Assembly: GCA_023512835.1 (NCBI GenBank)
Contig: CM042087.1
Coordinates: 5,772,550 to 5,836,549 of the forward strand
Origin: Taxillus chinensis
Lineage: Eukaryota > Streptophyta > Magnoliopsida > Santalales > Loranthaceae
DNA length: 64,000 bases
Direction: 5' to 3'
How positions within the stretch are numbered: position 1 is the first letter of the stretch; the number at the start of each line of letters is the position of its first letter. A program made the translations under genes and the position numbers. This document shows positions 22,730-35,400 of the stretch, piece by piece. The notes beneath the pieces were generated by a model. The model saw nothing but the letters and a program-made list of their open reading frames with translations, was not told the DNA's origin and ran no database searches.

Positions 22730-24594
22730 TGTAAGGACCCGTACCTTGAGTTAGTCAGTTTTGCCTCCTGAGTAGAGTTTTTCTAGATTTTGACCCAGTA
22801 AATGGACTCCAATGAATTCACGTGCAAAAGGAAAGATGCTTAGAATGTTGTCCTCTATCTACCACAGAAGTTTCAGGCCAAATGGACATGTATGTGAGGT
22901 GCACGTGATATGGGTCCAATTCACGTGCAAGTGTGGTTGTCTTCTAAATGATGCAAGGAGGCTAGGGGTGAAGTTTGAGAGCATTTGGAGTGCATATGGA
23001 GTTGCACGTGAATTGGGGAATTCACGTGCAAATTGGCGTGCAGGCATATTTTTGCATGGTTCCCTTGGTTTTGACATTCTAAGGAACTTTCTCCAAAGGA
23101 CCATGTTGAAATTCTGAGTATTTTGGCCTATATGGGTGCGGAAAGGTGCTAACTTGTGTGATCAAAACTACGTCGTTTTGATCCTGGGTTTCACTTAATC
23201 AAAACTACGTCGTTTTGATAGTGGGAGGCCTATATAAGGATGAGGAGACTCCTTGTTCTAGGGTTAGGGGTTTTTCGGCCATTGCGGCCGTCGTGGAGAG
23301 AGAGAGAGCTAGAGAGAGGGAAAGGGGGAGAACTACGGTTTCTTCTTGGGAGCATCTTGCGTGGGGAGGACGGCATCTAACGCGGGAGCAAAGAGGATCT
23401 TCTTTAAGGTAGGGGTTCTGGTTTTCTTATACCCGATTCGGGGTTAGGCCCTGTGGTGAATTACCCGTTGGATATTGTCCTTGTTATCATACTATTTATA
23501 TGTAAATTCATATTGGTGTGATCTCCTATATGAATGTTGGCCTTCAATGGCGTTGTTTGGATATATGTATATATGCCTGCCAAGTGTTTGACATAATGCC
23601 TGGTGAGGTCGTGCATGTTATGTGTTTGAGGTAATGCCTATGAGGTTGTGCATGTTATGTGTTTGAGGTAATGCCTGTGAGGCCGTGCATGTTATGTGTT
23701 TGAGGTAATGCCTGTGAGGCCACGCACGTCCAGGTGTGTTAGATTATGTCTGTGTGGTGGGTGTATGAGCTTGTGGATATATGCATGCTAAGTGTTCGAT
23801 GTTATTCCTGTGTGACTAAGCATACTAAGTGTTTGATGTTATGCCTGTATGGCCATGTGTGCTTGCGTGTTTGCTTGTACACCCGGTGGTCTGTGGAACC
23901 CGGTGGTCGTGGAAGCCCGGGACTGTTTTGTGGAACCCGGTGGCGTTGGAAGCCCGGGACTGTTTTGTGGAACCCGGTGGTTGTGGAAGCCCGGGATGTT
24001 TTTGTGGAACCCGGTGGTCGTGGAAGCCCGGGATTGTTTTGTGGGACCCGGTGGCCGTGGAAGCCCGGGACTGTTCTTGAAACCCGGTGGTCGTGGAAGC
24101 CCGGGAGTGTTTATGTACTAGCCCATGTATGATTGTGTTTGTTGTTATAGCCTGTAACTATATCTGGTGGAATAATTGTATCACGACACAAGCTTGTACA
24201 CAAGGCATGTAGATATTAGGTGCATGGGATGGGTTGGGGAGACATGATCCCTACCGAGTTGTGGTTGCTCACCCCTCCTACCATGTTGTTTTCTTTACGG
24301 GAACCTACGGGCGTTAGGTGGGACCCCAAGGTGGAAGACCTTATTTATTTTATTGTTTATGTTATTTTATTATGGGAATCGATGTAACCCCAATGGGGAT
24401 GGATGGAAAAGAAGACTTTGTATTAAAGACCGATTTGGTTTGTGGACCGCTTGATGGACTTTATTTTTCTTGAATGTGTTGTGAATGTTTAAAATGTTCA
24501 GTCCTTGGTTTATATCCTAACCCCTTTGCCCTCCGTGTGGGTAAAAGGGGGAGTCACGTACCGGTTTCCTCGGGTTGGAAATCCGGGCGTGACA
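22730..24594 (+). repeat. Element C 5' LTR
   Basis: A 1,865-bp LTR from TGTAAGGACCC to GGGCGTGACA. U3 features: a G-box inverted repeat at 23002-23031, ACGT palindromes at 23161-23182 and 23198-23219, and a TATA box at 23231-23239. The leader holds a telobox-like TAGGGTTAGGGG near 23262 and a GA tract near 23296-23330. Short tandem repeats of about 36 bp (GTTATGTGTTTGAGGTAATGC type) lie at 23585-23725, and a six-unit CCCGGG minisatellite at about 23882-24110. Confidence 0.92.
23161..23239 (+). promoter_or_regulatory. Element C LTR promoter: paired ACGT palindromes plus TATA box
   Basis: Two 22-bp near-palindromes with arms ATCAAAAC and GTTTTGAT around an ACGT core start at 23161 and 23198. 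The TATATAAGG box follows 11 bp after the second. The same arrangement is in every gypsy LTR here. An ACGT core fits bZIP-type factors in general; the actual binder is unknown. Confidence 0.7.
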
Positions 24595-24751
24595 ATATGG
24601 TATCGAGCATGGTCTAGTTGGCCTAGGATAGTGGGCGGACTTGGTTATCTTGAGTCCTTTGGAGGAGCCTGGAGGGACATGCCTGATCAACATGGTCCTC
24701 TTTGAGCCTCCAAGGTGTACTTAGGGTAGTCCGGTCTTGTGGTAGGATTTG
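24595..24751 (+). other. Element C primer-binding site and leader, first part
   Basis: The bases after the LTR read ATATGGTATCGAGCATGG, the primer site for initiator-Met tRNA lacking one A compared with TGGTATCAGAGC. The leader then runs to 24751, where D is inserted, and resumes at 33841. Confidence 0.8.
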
Positions 24752-26564
24752 TGTCACGCCCGGATTTCCAACCCGAGGAAACCGTGCGTGACTCCCCTTT
24801 ACCCACACGGAGGGCAAAGGGGTTAGGATACAAACCAAGTACTGAACAATTTAAACATTCACCACATTCAAGAAAGATAAAGTCCATCAAGCAACCACAA
24901 AATAAATCGGTCTTTAATACAAAGTCTTTTCGATTCATCCCCATTGGGGTTACATCGGTTCCCATAAAAATAACATACACGAGAAAGTAAATAAAGTCTT
25001 CCACCTTGGTGTCCCACCTAACGCCCGTAGGTTCCTGTAAAGAAAACAACATGGTAGGAGGGGTGAGCAACCACGGCTCGGTAGGGATCAAGTCTCCCCA
25101 ACCCATCCCGTGCACCTATTATCTACATGACCGTGTACAAGTCCGTGTCGTGATACGACTATTCCACCAGATATAGTTACCGGCTATAGCAAAGAAATAT
25201 AATCATACACAGGGATGGTATATAAACACTCCCGGGCTTCCACACCCACCGGGTTCCAAGAACAGTCCCGGGCTTCCACAACCACCGGGTTCCACAAAAA
25301 CAATCCCGGCTTCCACAACCACCGGGTTCCACAAAACAGTCCCGGGCTTCCACACCACCGGGTTCCACAAAACAGTCCCAGGCTTCCACGCCACCGGGTT
25401 TACAAGCAAACACGCAGACACATGGCCATACAGGCATAACGTCAAACCCTTAGCATGCTTAGTCACACAGAATAACATCGAACACTTAGCATGCATATAT
25501 CCACAAGCTCATAAACCCAGCCACACGGACATATCCGACACACTTGACGTGCGTGGCCTCACAGGCATTTCCGTAAACACATAACAAGCACGGCCTCACA
25601 GGCTTTACCACAAACACAACATGTACGGCCTCACAGGCATAAGTTCAACCACTTGGCGGCATATACACACAGAATACTCACACAGGCATTTCATCAAACA
25701 TATAGCATGTTTTCCATAGAATCACACCAAAACGCCATCGAAGGCCAACATTCATATAGGAGGTCACACCTATATGAATTTACATATAAATAATATAACA
25801 GATATACTCATATTCTGCCCTAGGACCCTAGGACAGAGGAGGACTTAGGAAGAACAGAATCCCTACCTCAAGGAAAACGCAACAACACAAAGAATAGTCC
25901 GATCCCAGCCGAACGCCGTCCACCCACGGAGCACCGACCACCCACGCAAGACGCCCGGCAAGAAACCCAGGAGCTCTCCTTCCCTCTCTCTCTCTCTCTC
26001 TGCGACGGCCGGTGAAGCAACAAACCCTAAACCTAAAACAGAGGGGCTTCTCCTCCTTATATAGCCAACACAACATCAAAACGACGTAGTTTTGATTAAG
26101 TGAATCCCAGGATCAAAACGACGTAGTTTTGATTACACAAGTTACCACCTTTCCACATCCATACACACCAAAATATTCAAATTTCAACATGGTCCTTTGG
26201 AGAAAGTTCCTTAGAATGTCAAAACCAAGGGAACCATGCAAAAATATGGTGCACGCCAATTTGCACGTGAATTCCCAATTCACGTGCAACTCCATATGAA
26301 CTCCAAATGCTCTCAAACTTCACCCCTAGCCTCCTTGCATCATTTAGAAGACAATTACACTTGCACGTGAATTGGTCCCATATCACGTGCACCTCACACA
26401 CACGTCCATTTGGCCTGAAACTTCAGTGGTAGATAGAGGACATCATTCTAAGCATCTTTCCTTTTTGCACGTGAATTCATTGGAGTCCATTTACTAGGTC
26501 AAAATCTAGAAAAAACTCTACTCAGGGAGGCAAAACCGACTAACTCAAGGTACGGGTCCTTACA
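24752..26564 (-). repeat. Element D 3' LTR
   Basis: A 1,813-bp LTR with palindromes at 26075-26096 and 26112-26133, a TATA box near 26055-26063 (minus), and a G-box inverted repeat at 26261-26289 with a 3-bp loop. A five-unit CCCGGG minisatellite lies at about 25226-25400. The polypurine tract (TCCTCTCCCCCTTAAG on plus) abuts it at 26565. Confidence 0.9.
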
Positions 26565-26873
26565 TCCTCTCCCCCTTAAGACTTTTCGTCCTCGAAAAGA
26601 AAAGACATACGAGGAAAACAACCACAAACTACCCATTTGCCACCCGGCAAGCCACAACACCCAAATGGGTCATACACCACACACAAAGACAACAAGACAA
26701 CAAGACACCATAATTCATAATCACAATAATGCATATAACACGAATACACATCTCAAAACACATCACATAAGAACACATGTCTTTAAAAGACAGGACAAAT
26801 ACACCAAATCGTACACAACTAATACAAGAAAACAAAATACATCACACCCTTGGCCATCGCCCACCTCCCACGC

Positions 26874-29800
26874 TTAAGATTGTTCGTCCTCGAACAAGTC
26901 CGACCGCTCACGCATCACGGACTCACGTTCCCATGTCTCCTCCTCAATGCCACGTGCTGCCACAAAGACGCGAACCAAAGGAATAAGCACGACCACGCAA
27001 AAGCTTTTCGCGCCGATCTAGGATACCGGATAGGGACCTCAATGACGGACATGTCATCCTCAATGTCCAACGTCCCCCAATCAAGCACATGAGTGGGGTC
27101 AGGGTGATACTTCCTCAACTGGGACACGTGAAACACGTTGTGCACGCGACTCAGCGCGGTGGTAACGCTAACCGGTAGGCCACGGGCCCTACACGATCCA
27201 GAATCGCAAAAGGACCAATAAACCGCGGAGATAGCTTGGAACCCCGCCCAAACCGTCGATGTCCACGTCGTGGAGAGACACGAAGGAACACATGATCACC
27301 AACAGAAAACTCCAAAGGTCGCCGCCGGATCCGCATAAGATTTCGTCGACTCGAGCCGCTAACAAACGCCGACGAATTAACTTAACCTTCTCGGTAGCCT
27401 CTTGAACCAACCGTGGCCCCAAGAGAGCGTCTCCCCCACCTCGGTCCAACACAAAGGTGATCGACATGGCCGTCCGTACAACGCTCAAAAGGAGCCATCC
27501 CAATGGATGCCTGATAACGTTGTTGTAGGCAAACTCTACCAAAGGAAGGTGAGTTGCCCACGAACCCCCGAAATCTAACACACGGGCCCGTAACATGTCC
27601 TCCATGGTCCGATTCGTCCGCTCGCTCGGCCGTCCGTCTCAGGGTGAAAGGCGTACTCAAGTGAAGCTTGGTCCCCATAGCTTCCTCGCAAACCGGCCCA
27701 AAAACGGGAAGTGAACCGCGAATCCCGGTCGAGACAACCGATGATGGTACGCCATGCGCTCTCACAATCTCGTTCATGTACAACGACTCAAGGTCCCGAT
27801 GGAGTCCCGTTCGCGAACAAAGCAAGAAAATGGGCCGACTTTGTGAGTCGATCCACAATCACCCAAATCATATCCTTCCTCCCAGTGGTGGGTGGAAGAC
27901 CACCACAAAATCCATCGCTATGTGGTCCCACTTCCACTCTGCTATGGGCAACGGCGTAACATGCCCGCCGGCCGATGCTCGGCCTTCACCTGCCGACACG
28001 TGAGGCACCGCGAAACAAAGGCAGCCACATCGCGTTTCATCCCAGGCCACCAAAAATGTCCCCGAAGCGCATGGTACATCTTCGTACCCCCTTGGATGCA
28101 CAACGACTCTAGACCGGTGAAACTCCCTCATCACCTCATCCCCGAGGGAAGAAGCTCTACCAACCGCCCCTGAAATGACAACTCATGCTCGGGACCCTCT
28201 GTCCAGCTCCTCCGATAGTTCCCCAGCCTTCAATACGGGCACGGAGAACCTCACACTCAATGTCACCCATGTTCCTCCCGGACGCGCCGGTACAACTCAG
28301 CACTACCACCAAAGGACTCAGGACGTCCCACCATCACGAACAACAAGCTGCAGCCGCAACGTCGCCAACCGCTCCATCAACTTCCACTCTCTCACGGCCA
28401 CCTCAACGTTCCCTTTTCTGCTCAACGCATCGCCCACAACATTACCCTTGCCCGGGGTATAGGCAAGAGTAAAATCAAAGGTCCGCAAATACTCCACCCA
28501 TCTCCTTTGCCTCAAATTCAAGTCCTTCGAGTAAAGATGTACTTGAAGGCTCTTGTGATCCGAGAACACCACAAACTTTTCCCCCCAGGAGGTAGTGCTG
28601 CCAACTCTTCAGGGCGAAGATGACGCCGTAACTCAAGGTCATGAGTAGGATAATTCTGCTCATGAGGCTTCATTGCCTTGACCCATAAGCTATCACACTG
28701 TGCTCCCGCATAAGCACACACCCCAAACCAACCCTGGACGCATCACAATACACCTCATACGGAATATCCTCCCTAGGCAACCTCAACACAAGGCGGTGGT
28801 CAAACGGGTTTTGAGAGTCTCAAACGCCGCGGCACTTGTCCGTCCAATCAAACTTCACGCCCTTCCGAGTCAACGCCGTCATAGGAGCGCCAAACGGAGA
28901 ACCCCTCGACAAAACGACGATAGTACCCTGCCAAGCCAAGAAAACTACGGATCTCAAAAACGTTGGTTGGCCTCGCCCACGATGCCACGGCCTCAATCTT
29001 GGCCGGGTCCACCCTAACTCCCTCGTGACACCACATGGCCAAGAAAGTGAACCTCCTGCAGCAAAACTCACACTTGCTAAACTTAGCAAACAAATGTGTC
29101 CCTCAAGGTTTGCAACACCATGCCAAGTGCTCCACATGCTCCCTCTCGGTCTTGGAATACACCAAGATATCGTCGATAAACACCACCACGAACGAGTCTA
29201 AGTATGGGGCAAAGACTTGGTTCATCAAATGCATGAACACCGTGGCGCATTAGTGAGCCCGAAAGGCATCACTACCCACTCATAATGCCCATACCGCACC
29301 GAAAGCCGTCTTAGGGATGTCCTCCTCCCCAACCCCGAGCCGGTGATACCCCGACCGTAAGTCTATCTTGGAAAACCACCGGGCCCCACTCAACCGGTCA
29401 AACAGGTCATCTATCCGAGGCAACGGGTACTTGTTCTTCACGATCACCGAATTCACTTCCTGTAGTCGATGCAGACGAAGCGTGCCATCGGCCTTCTTAG
29501 CAAAGAGCACCGGAGCACCCCAAGGTGAGGTACTCGGTCTAATATACCCCTGGCCCACCAACTCCTCGATTTGCCCTGAAGCTCCCTTAGCTCGGCTGGC
29601 CCCATACGATATCTTACTTGGGAAATCGGACCCGTCCCCGGCACCAACTCAATGGTGAACTCCACACTCCTCTTAGGTGGCAAACTCCTCAACCGCTCAG
29701 GAAAAACATCCCGAAATTGGTCCACAACACGGGCCACACCCTCTTTTCCACCTTACCCTCCTCGGCAAAGGTCGTGCGCAACCGTGGGTAATGGCACCCC

Positions 29801-30330
29801 ACCGGTCCAACACCGGCCCGGCTCGACTCGCCTCACAATCCCACTCCCCTGCAGGTGCAAGAGGTCCCTGCAGGTGTCACGAAGGTCACACGCCGCCGAT
29901 AACAATCTATCTTGGCCTGGAAAGCCATAAGCCGGTCCATACCCAAGATCAGGTCGAACGTCCTCAAAGGCATCACATGTAAGTCAAAACTCGGCTCCAC
30001 CTCGCCTATGGTTAGCACACGCATCGGCAAACTCGCCGGACCTCAATCATGCCTCCTACCGGAGACTCCACAACTAGGGGCCTCGCGGCCTCCACACAAG
30101 CTAACCCCAAGCCGTCTATGACAAGCTCGGCAACAAACGAACACGATGCACCCGTATCGAAAAGTACGAAGCTAAGGTACGGGAGATCAAGAGGGTACCT
30201 CTAACCACCGATGGTCCTGCTCCACCCTCGTGGTGGGGGTGGTAGCTCGGCCTCCTCCCCCGGTACGTCGCCTCAGCGCAAACACCCTTCCTTGGCCCGT
30301 GCCACTTGTCGGCTCACTCACCGGACGCTT
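26874..30330 (-). pseudogene. Element D pol: protease, RT, RNase H, integrase, chromodomain
   Basis: Same domain order as A. Visible pieces: protease-region sequence near 30030-29900 ([24 protein letters not shown]), RT from about 29740 to 28850 with an intact FIDD near 29180, RNase H near 28720-28320 (VFSDHKS), the integrase finger near 28134-28020, and integrase core and tail near 27858-27150 ([29 protein letters not shown] type). The chromodomain-like end lies at 27145-26915, with the stop at 26874. Each piece is in a different phase from the next, giving many frameshifts. Most sit where A or B has a CAG or CTG, so part of the damage may not be real. Confidence 0.75.
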
Positions 30331-31606
30331 CCCGCTAAGGTTGCCTCCGGCCTCGGTCTGTGCCGCTCCGGCCTCCCCCGAGGTCGGGTCCGATTCGATC
30401 TCGCCTGACTAGCCGGCCACCGACGAGCTGGTCTCTCTGCCGGTGCACGAAAACCGGCATCACTCCTTGTGCCGGATGTCATGCCTCCAACTCCCCTGTT
30501 GCCACTCCGGCAAACTCGGCTCGATGGCCCTCTCGTCCACATCTATGGCATTTCCGGTCTCTCTTTGGACACTCCTTTCTCAAGTGGCCTTGCTCCCCAC
30601 GGCGAAACAACCGCCGGGGAGACCCCCGCTTGGACCGCCCTGTTGCCACCGCCAAAGCTAGACCTCCCCGGGTTCGCCAATGTCCGTCCCCTGCTGCGGA
30701 AGGAACCGCTATCCCTCTCCTCTGTCTTGAGCCTCTTGGACCCTGCATCTCGATCAGGCCCACTCGCAATCGGCGACCCCGATGGGCCTTGCCTCCCACC
30801 ATCCAGCTCTCTCTCGCCTATACGGGCCGTCTCCACGGCTTCAAGATAGGTCCTCAAGCGTAGAATCGCCACCCTCTCCCTAAGGGCTGGCCTAAGACCC
30901 AGAGTGAACTTGTGGGCCTTCAGGTCCTCCTTTGCCACTGTCTCGGGGGCAAACCTGCTCAGGCTCCGGAACTCCCGCTCATACTCGGGCACCGTCTTTG
31001 ATCCTTGCTTCAGGCTGCCAAATTCCTCCCTCTTCTGCCATCTTACTGATTCCGGGAAGAACTCATCATGGAAGAGTTGCAAGAATTCCTCCCAAAACAT
31101 GAGTTGCACTGCACGGCTCCCCGCAACACTCGTCCACCACTCCAAAGCGTCCCCCTCCAGCTGCCGAATTGCCAGTCGCACCTTATCCTCCTCCCTGGGC
31201 AGGAGAAAGGAGAACACGTGCTCAATCTGCCTCAACCACCGCTCGCCTACCACAGGATCTTCTCCCCCCTTAAATCGCGGAGGTTGTTCCTTTCGAACCG
31301 TGTCACCACGTCATCCTCTCGCACGGGTCGGTGCACCACCCGGCGAACTCCCACGCTCACGAGGCGGCTCTCCTCTGTGGTGGTGGTGGTGGCACCACCC
31401 CGTGTCTTGCCATTTCACGGCGCACTTCCTCCCGAACGTCCCGCCGGAGTCCCTCCCGTAGCTCTGTACCTCCAGCCGGATGCCTTCTTGTAGCTGTGCC
31501 GGTAACAACGCATGCCCTCCAACGGATGGTCCCGCACCCGGACCCTCATGGGCGGATGACTCATCGCCATTGCCCCGGACGCACGCGTCACTCTTCTCGG
31601 CGGCAT
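30331..31606 (-). pseudogene. Element D gag
   Basis: Starts at MPPRRVTRASG (31606). A long open block at 31253-30543 carries WLRQIEHVFSFLLPREEDKV, QLEGDALEWWTSVAG and the FRSLSRFAPETVAKEDLKAH segment; it is the best preserved gag core in the window. The zinc-knuckle stretch (GEQGHLRKECPKRD and CHRCGREGH) lies at about 30620-30480 in another phase. The N-terminal part is broken by shifts near 31600-31260. Confidence 0.78.
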
Positions 31607-32029
31607 TCTTACTACACGAAGTAAGAAGCACAACGTCAAAACAATTTTATAATCTATCGCGTCACTACCCCTACCCCACCGATCAATTTCACTAACACAT
31701 GGCATTACACATACACCGCATCAATCACATTGCACACAAGACACCATCCACATTGTAGTCATACCCAAAGCAGTCCAAGAATATTCGAGTTGCACAGTTC
31801 ACACATAATCATGTTATGCACATCCTTCACACATGTCAACAAATGCAACTAGTGCCCTAATGCCAATGCATGCAAATCCTACCACAAGACCGGACTACCC
31901 TAAGTACACCTTGGAGGCTCAAAGAGGACCATGTTGATCAGGCATGTCCCTCCAGGCTCCTCCAAAGGACTCAAGATAACCAAGTCCGCCCACTACCCTA
32001 GGCCAACTAGACCATGCTCGATACCATAT
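31607..32029 (-). other. Element D leader and primer-binding site
   Basis: Non-coding leader. The primer site at about 32013-32027 has the same one-base-short form (TGGTATCGAGC on minus) as in A, C and E. Confidence 0.75.
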
Positions 32030-33840
32030 TGTCACGCCCGGATTTCCAACCCGAGGAAACCGGTACGTGACTCCCCTTTACCCACACGGAGGGCAAAGGG
32101 GTTAGGATACAAACCAAGTACTGAACAATTTAAACATTCACCACATTCAAGAAAGATAAAGTCCATCAAGCGGACCACAAAATAAATCATCTTTAATACA
32201 AAGTCTTTTCGATTCATCCCCATTGGGGTTACATCGGTTCCCATAAAAATAACATACACAAGAAAGTAAATAAAGTCTTCCACCTTGGTGTCCCACCTAA
32301 CGCCTGTAGGTTCCTGTAAAGAAAACAACATGGTAGGAGGGGTGAGCAACCACGACTCGGTAGGGATCAAGTCTCCCCAACCCATCCCGTGCACCTATTA
32401 TCTACATGACCGTGTACAAGTCTTGTGTCGTGATACGACTATTCCACCAGATATAGTTACCGGCTATAGCAAAGAAATATAATCATACACAGGATGGTAT
32501 ATAAACACTCCCGGGCTTCCACGACCACCGGGTTCCAAGAACAGGCCCGGGCTTCCACAACACCGGGTTCCACAAAACAGTCCCGGGCTTCCACAACCAC
32601 CGGGTTCCACAAAACAGTCCCGGGCTTCCCGGCCACCGGGTTCCACAAAACAGTCCCAGGCTTCCACAACCACCGGGTTTACAAGCAAACACGCAAGACA
32701 CATGGCCATACGGCATAACGTCAAACCCTTAGCATGCTTAGTCACACAGGAATAACATCGAACACTTAGCATCATATATCCACAAGCTCATAAACCCAGC
32801 ACACGGACATAATCCGACACACTTGACGTGCGTGGCCTCACGAGCATTTCCGTAAACACATAACAAGCACGGCCTCACAGGCTTTACCACAAACACAACA
32901 TGTACAACCTCACAGGCATAAGTTCAACCACTTGGCAGGCATATACACACAAAGAATACTCACACAGGCATTTCATCAAACATATAGCATGTTTTCCATA
33001 GATCACACCAAAAACGCCATTAAGGCCAACATTCATATAGGAGGTCACACCTATATGAATTTACATATAAATAATATAACAGATATACTCATATTCTGCC
33101 TAGGACCCTAGGACGGAGGAGGACTTAGGAAGAACAGATCCCTACCTCAAGGAAAACGCAACAACACAAAGAATAGTCGATCCCAAGCCGAACGCCGTCC
33201 ACCCACGGAGCACCGACCACCCACGCAAGACGCCCCGCGAAGAAACCAGGAGCTCTCCTTCCCTCTCTCTCTCTCTCTTGCGACGGCCGGTGAAGCAACA
33301 AACCCTAAACCTAAAACAGAGGGGCTTCTCCTCCTTATATAGCCAACACAACATCAAAACGACGTAGTTTTGATTAAGTGAATCCCAGGATCAAAACGAC
33401 GTAGTTTTGATTACACAAGTTACCACCTTTCCACATCCATACACACCAAAATATTCAGAATTTCAACATGGTCCTTTGGAGAAAGTTCCTTAGAATGCCA
33501 AAACCAAGGGAACCATGCAAAAATATGGCTGCACGCCAATTTGCACGTGAATTCCCAATTCACGTGCAACTCCATATGAACTCCAAATGCTTTCAAACTT
33601 CACCCCTAGCCTCCTTGCATCATTTAGAAGACAATTACACTTGCACGTGAATTGGTCCCATATCACGTGCACCTCACACACACGTCCATTTGGCCTGAAA
33701 CTTCGTGGTAGATAGAGGACATCATTCTAAGCATCTTTCCTTTTGCACGTGAATTCATTGGAGTCCAACTACTAGGTCAAAATCTAGAAAAACTCTACTC
33801 AGGAGGCAAAACTGACTAACTCAAGGTACGGGTCCTTACA
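32030..33840 (-). repeat. Element D 5' LTR
   Basis: An 1,811-bp LTR with palindromes at 33353-33374 and 33390-33411, a G-box inverted repeat at 33541-33569, a CT tract near 33263-33278, and a CCCGGG minisatellite at about 32505-32680. It is nearly identical to 24752-26564 apart from single-base differences. Confidence 0.9.
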
Positions 33841-34101
33841 TTAGGGCACTAGTTGCATTTGTTGTCATGTGTGAAGGATGTGCATAACATGATTATGTGT
33901 GAACTGTGCAACTCTGAATATTCTTGGAATGCCTTGGGTATGACTACAATGTGGATCGTTTTGTGTGCAATATTGATTGATGCAATGGTTAAAATGTGTG
34001 TAATGCCATGTACGGCTTGACTTGACAATGAGGTAGAGGTAGTCAACTTGTTAGTAGTCAAACGCGTTCGACGTTTGTGCATCTTACTTCATGTAGTAAG
34101 A
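33841..34101 (+). other. Element C leader, second part
   Basis: Continuation of the C leader after D, matching the leaders of A and E (TTAGGGCACTAGTTGC and onwards). No coding sequence. Confidence 0.7.
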
Positions 34102-35400
34102 ATGCCACCGAGGAGAGTGACACGTGCGTCCGGGCGATGGGCGATGAGTCATCTGCCCAGGAGGGTCCGGGTGCGGGGCTATCCGTTGGGGGACATGCGT
34201 TGTTACCGGCACGACTACAAGAAGGCATCCGGCTGGAGGTACGAGAGCTACGGGAGGGACTCCGGCAGACGTTCGGGGAGGAGGTGCGCCGTGGGATGGC
34301 GGCCACGGCGGTGGTGCCACCACCACCACCACCAGGAGGAGAGCTGCCTCATGAGCGTGAGAGTTCGCTGGGTGGTGTACCGACCCGTGCGAGAGGATGA
34401 CGTGGTGACACGGTTCCGAAAGGAACAACCTCCGCGATTTAAGGGGGGAGAAGATCCTGTGGTAACCGAGCGGTGGTTGAGACAGATTGAGCATGTGTTC
34501 TCCTTTCTCCTGCCAGGGAGGAGGATAAGGTGCGGCCGGCAATTCGGGCACTGGAGGGGGATGCTTTGGAGTGGTGGACAAGTGTTGCGGGGAGCCGTGC
34601 GGTGCAACTCATGTTTTGGGAGGAATTCTTGCAACTCTTCCATGATGAGTTCTTCCCAGATCGATGAGATGGCGAAGAGGGAGGAATTTGGCAGCTGAAG
34701 CAAGGATCAAAGATGGTGCCCGAGTATGAGCGGGAGTTCCGGAGCTTGAGTAGGTTTGCCCCCGAGACAGTGGCAAAGGAGGACTTGAAGGCCCACAAGT
34801 TCACTCTGGGTCTTAGGCCAGCCCTTAGGGAGAGGGTGGCGATTCTACGCTTGAGGACCTATCCTGAGGCCGTGGAGACGGCTCGTATAGCCGAGAGAGA
34901 GCCGGATGGTGGGAGGCAGGCCCATCAGGGTCGCCGATTGCAGAGTGGGCCTGATCGAGATGCAGGGTCCAAGAGGCTCAAGACGGAGGAGAGGGATAGC
35001 GGTTCCTTCCGCAGCAGGGGGACAGACATTGGTGAACCCAGGGAGGTCTAGCTTTGGCGGTGGCGACACAGGGCGGTCCAAACAGGGGGTCTCCCCGGCG
35101 GTTGTTACCGGGTGGGGAGCAAGGCCACTTGAGAAAGGAGTGTCCAAAGAGGGACTGGAAATGCCATAGATGTGGACGAGAGGGCCATCCGAGCTGGGTT
35201 TGCCGGAGTGGCAACAGGGGAGTTGGAGGCATGACATCCAAGACAAGGAGTGATGCGGTTTTCGTGCACCAGCGAGAGAGACCAGCTCGTCGGTGGCCGG
35301 CTAGTCGGGCAGGATCGAATCGGACCCGACCTCGGGGGAGGCCGGAGCGGCACAGAGATCGGAAGGGGAGCGCCCTTGGCGGGAAGCGCCAAGTGAGTGA
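34102..35400 (+). pseudogene. Element C gag
   Basis: Starts at MPPRRVTRASG (34102). Gag core pieces are EQPPRFKGGEDPVVTERWLR (about 34425-34490) and PEYEREFRSLSRFAPETVAKEDLKAHKFTLG (34713-34815). Zinc-knuckle sequence (GEQGHLRKECPKRDWKCHRCGREGH type) lies at about 35115-35190. Several phase changes are present (near 34130, 34400, 34530, 34690 and 35040). Confidence 0.78.

Larger units (their letters stand above)
24752..33840 (-). mobile_element. Element D: Ty3/gypsy chromovirus inserted in C's leader, opposite orientation
   Basis: LTRs are 24752-26564 and 32030-33840, with minus-strand coding; total 9,089 bp. Its LTRs and internal region are very close to C. Unlike the other insertions it has no matching target duplication: ATTTG precedes it and TTAGG follows. 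Comparison with the leader in E suggests about 12 bp of C (CATGCATTGGCA) are missing at the junction. Confidence 0.9.

Noticed and set aside
23882..24110. CRISPR-like array of about 37-bp units
   Set aside because: The spacers are not unique; the whole unit repeats, it lies inside plant LTRs, and there are no cas genes. It is a minisatellite.
23829..24132. Open frames with repeated WNPVVVEARD-type peptides in several LTRs
   Set aside because: They are translations of the CCCGGG minisatellite in whichever frame lacks stops; all three frames are open in the same stretch. Not genes.
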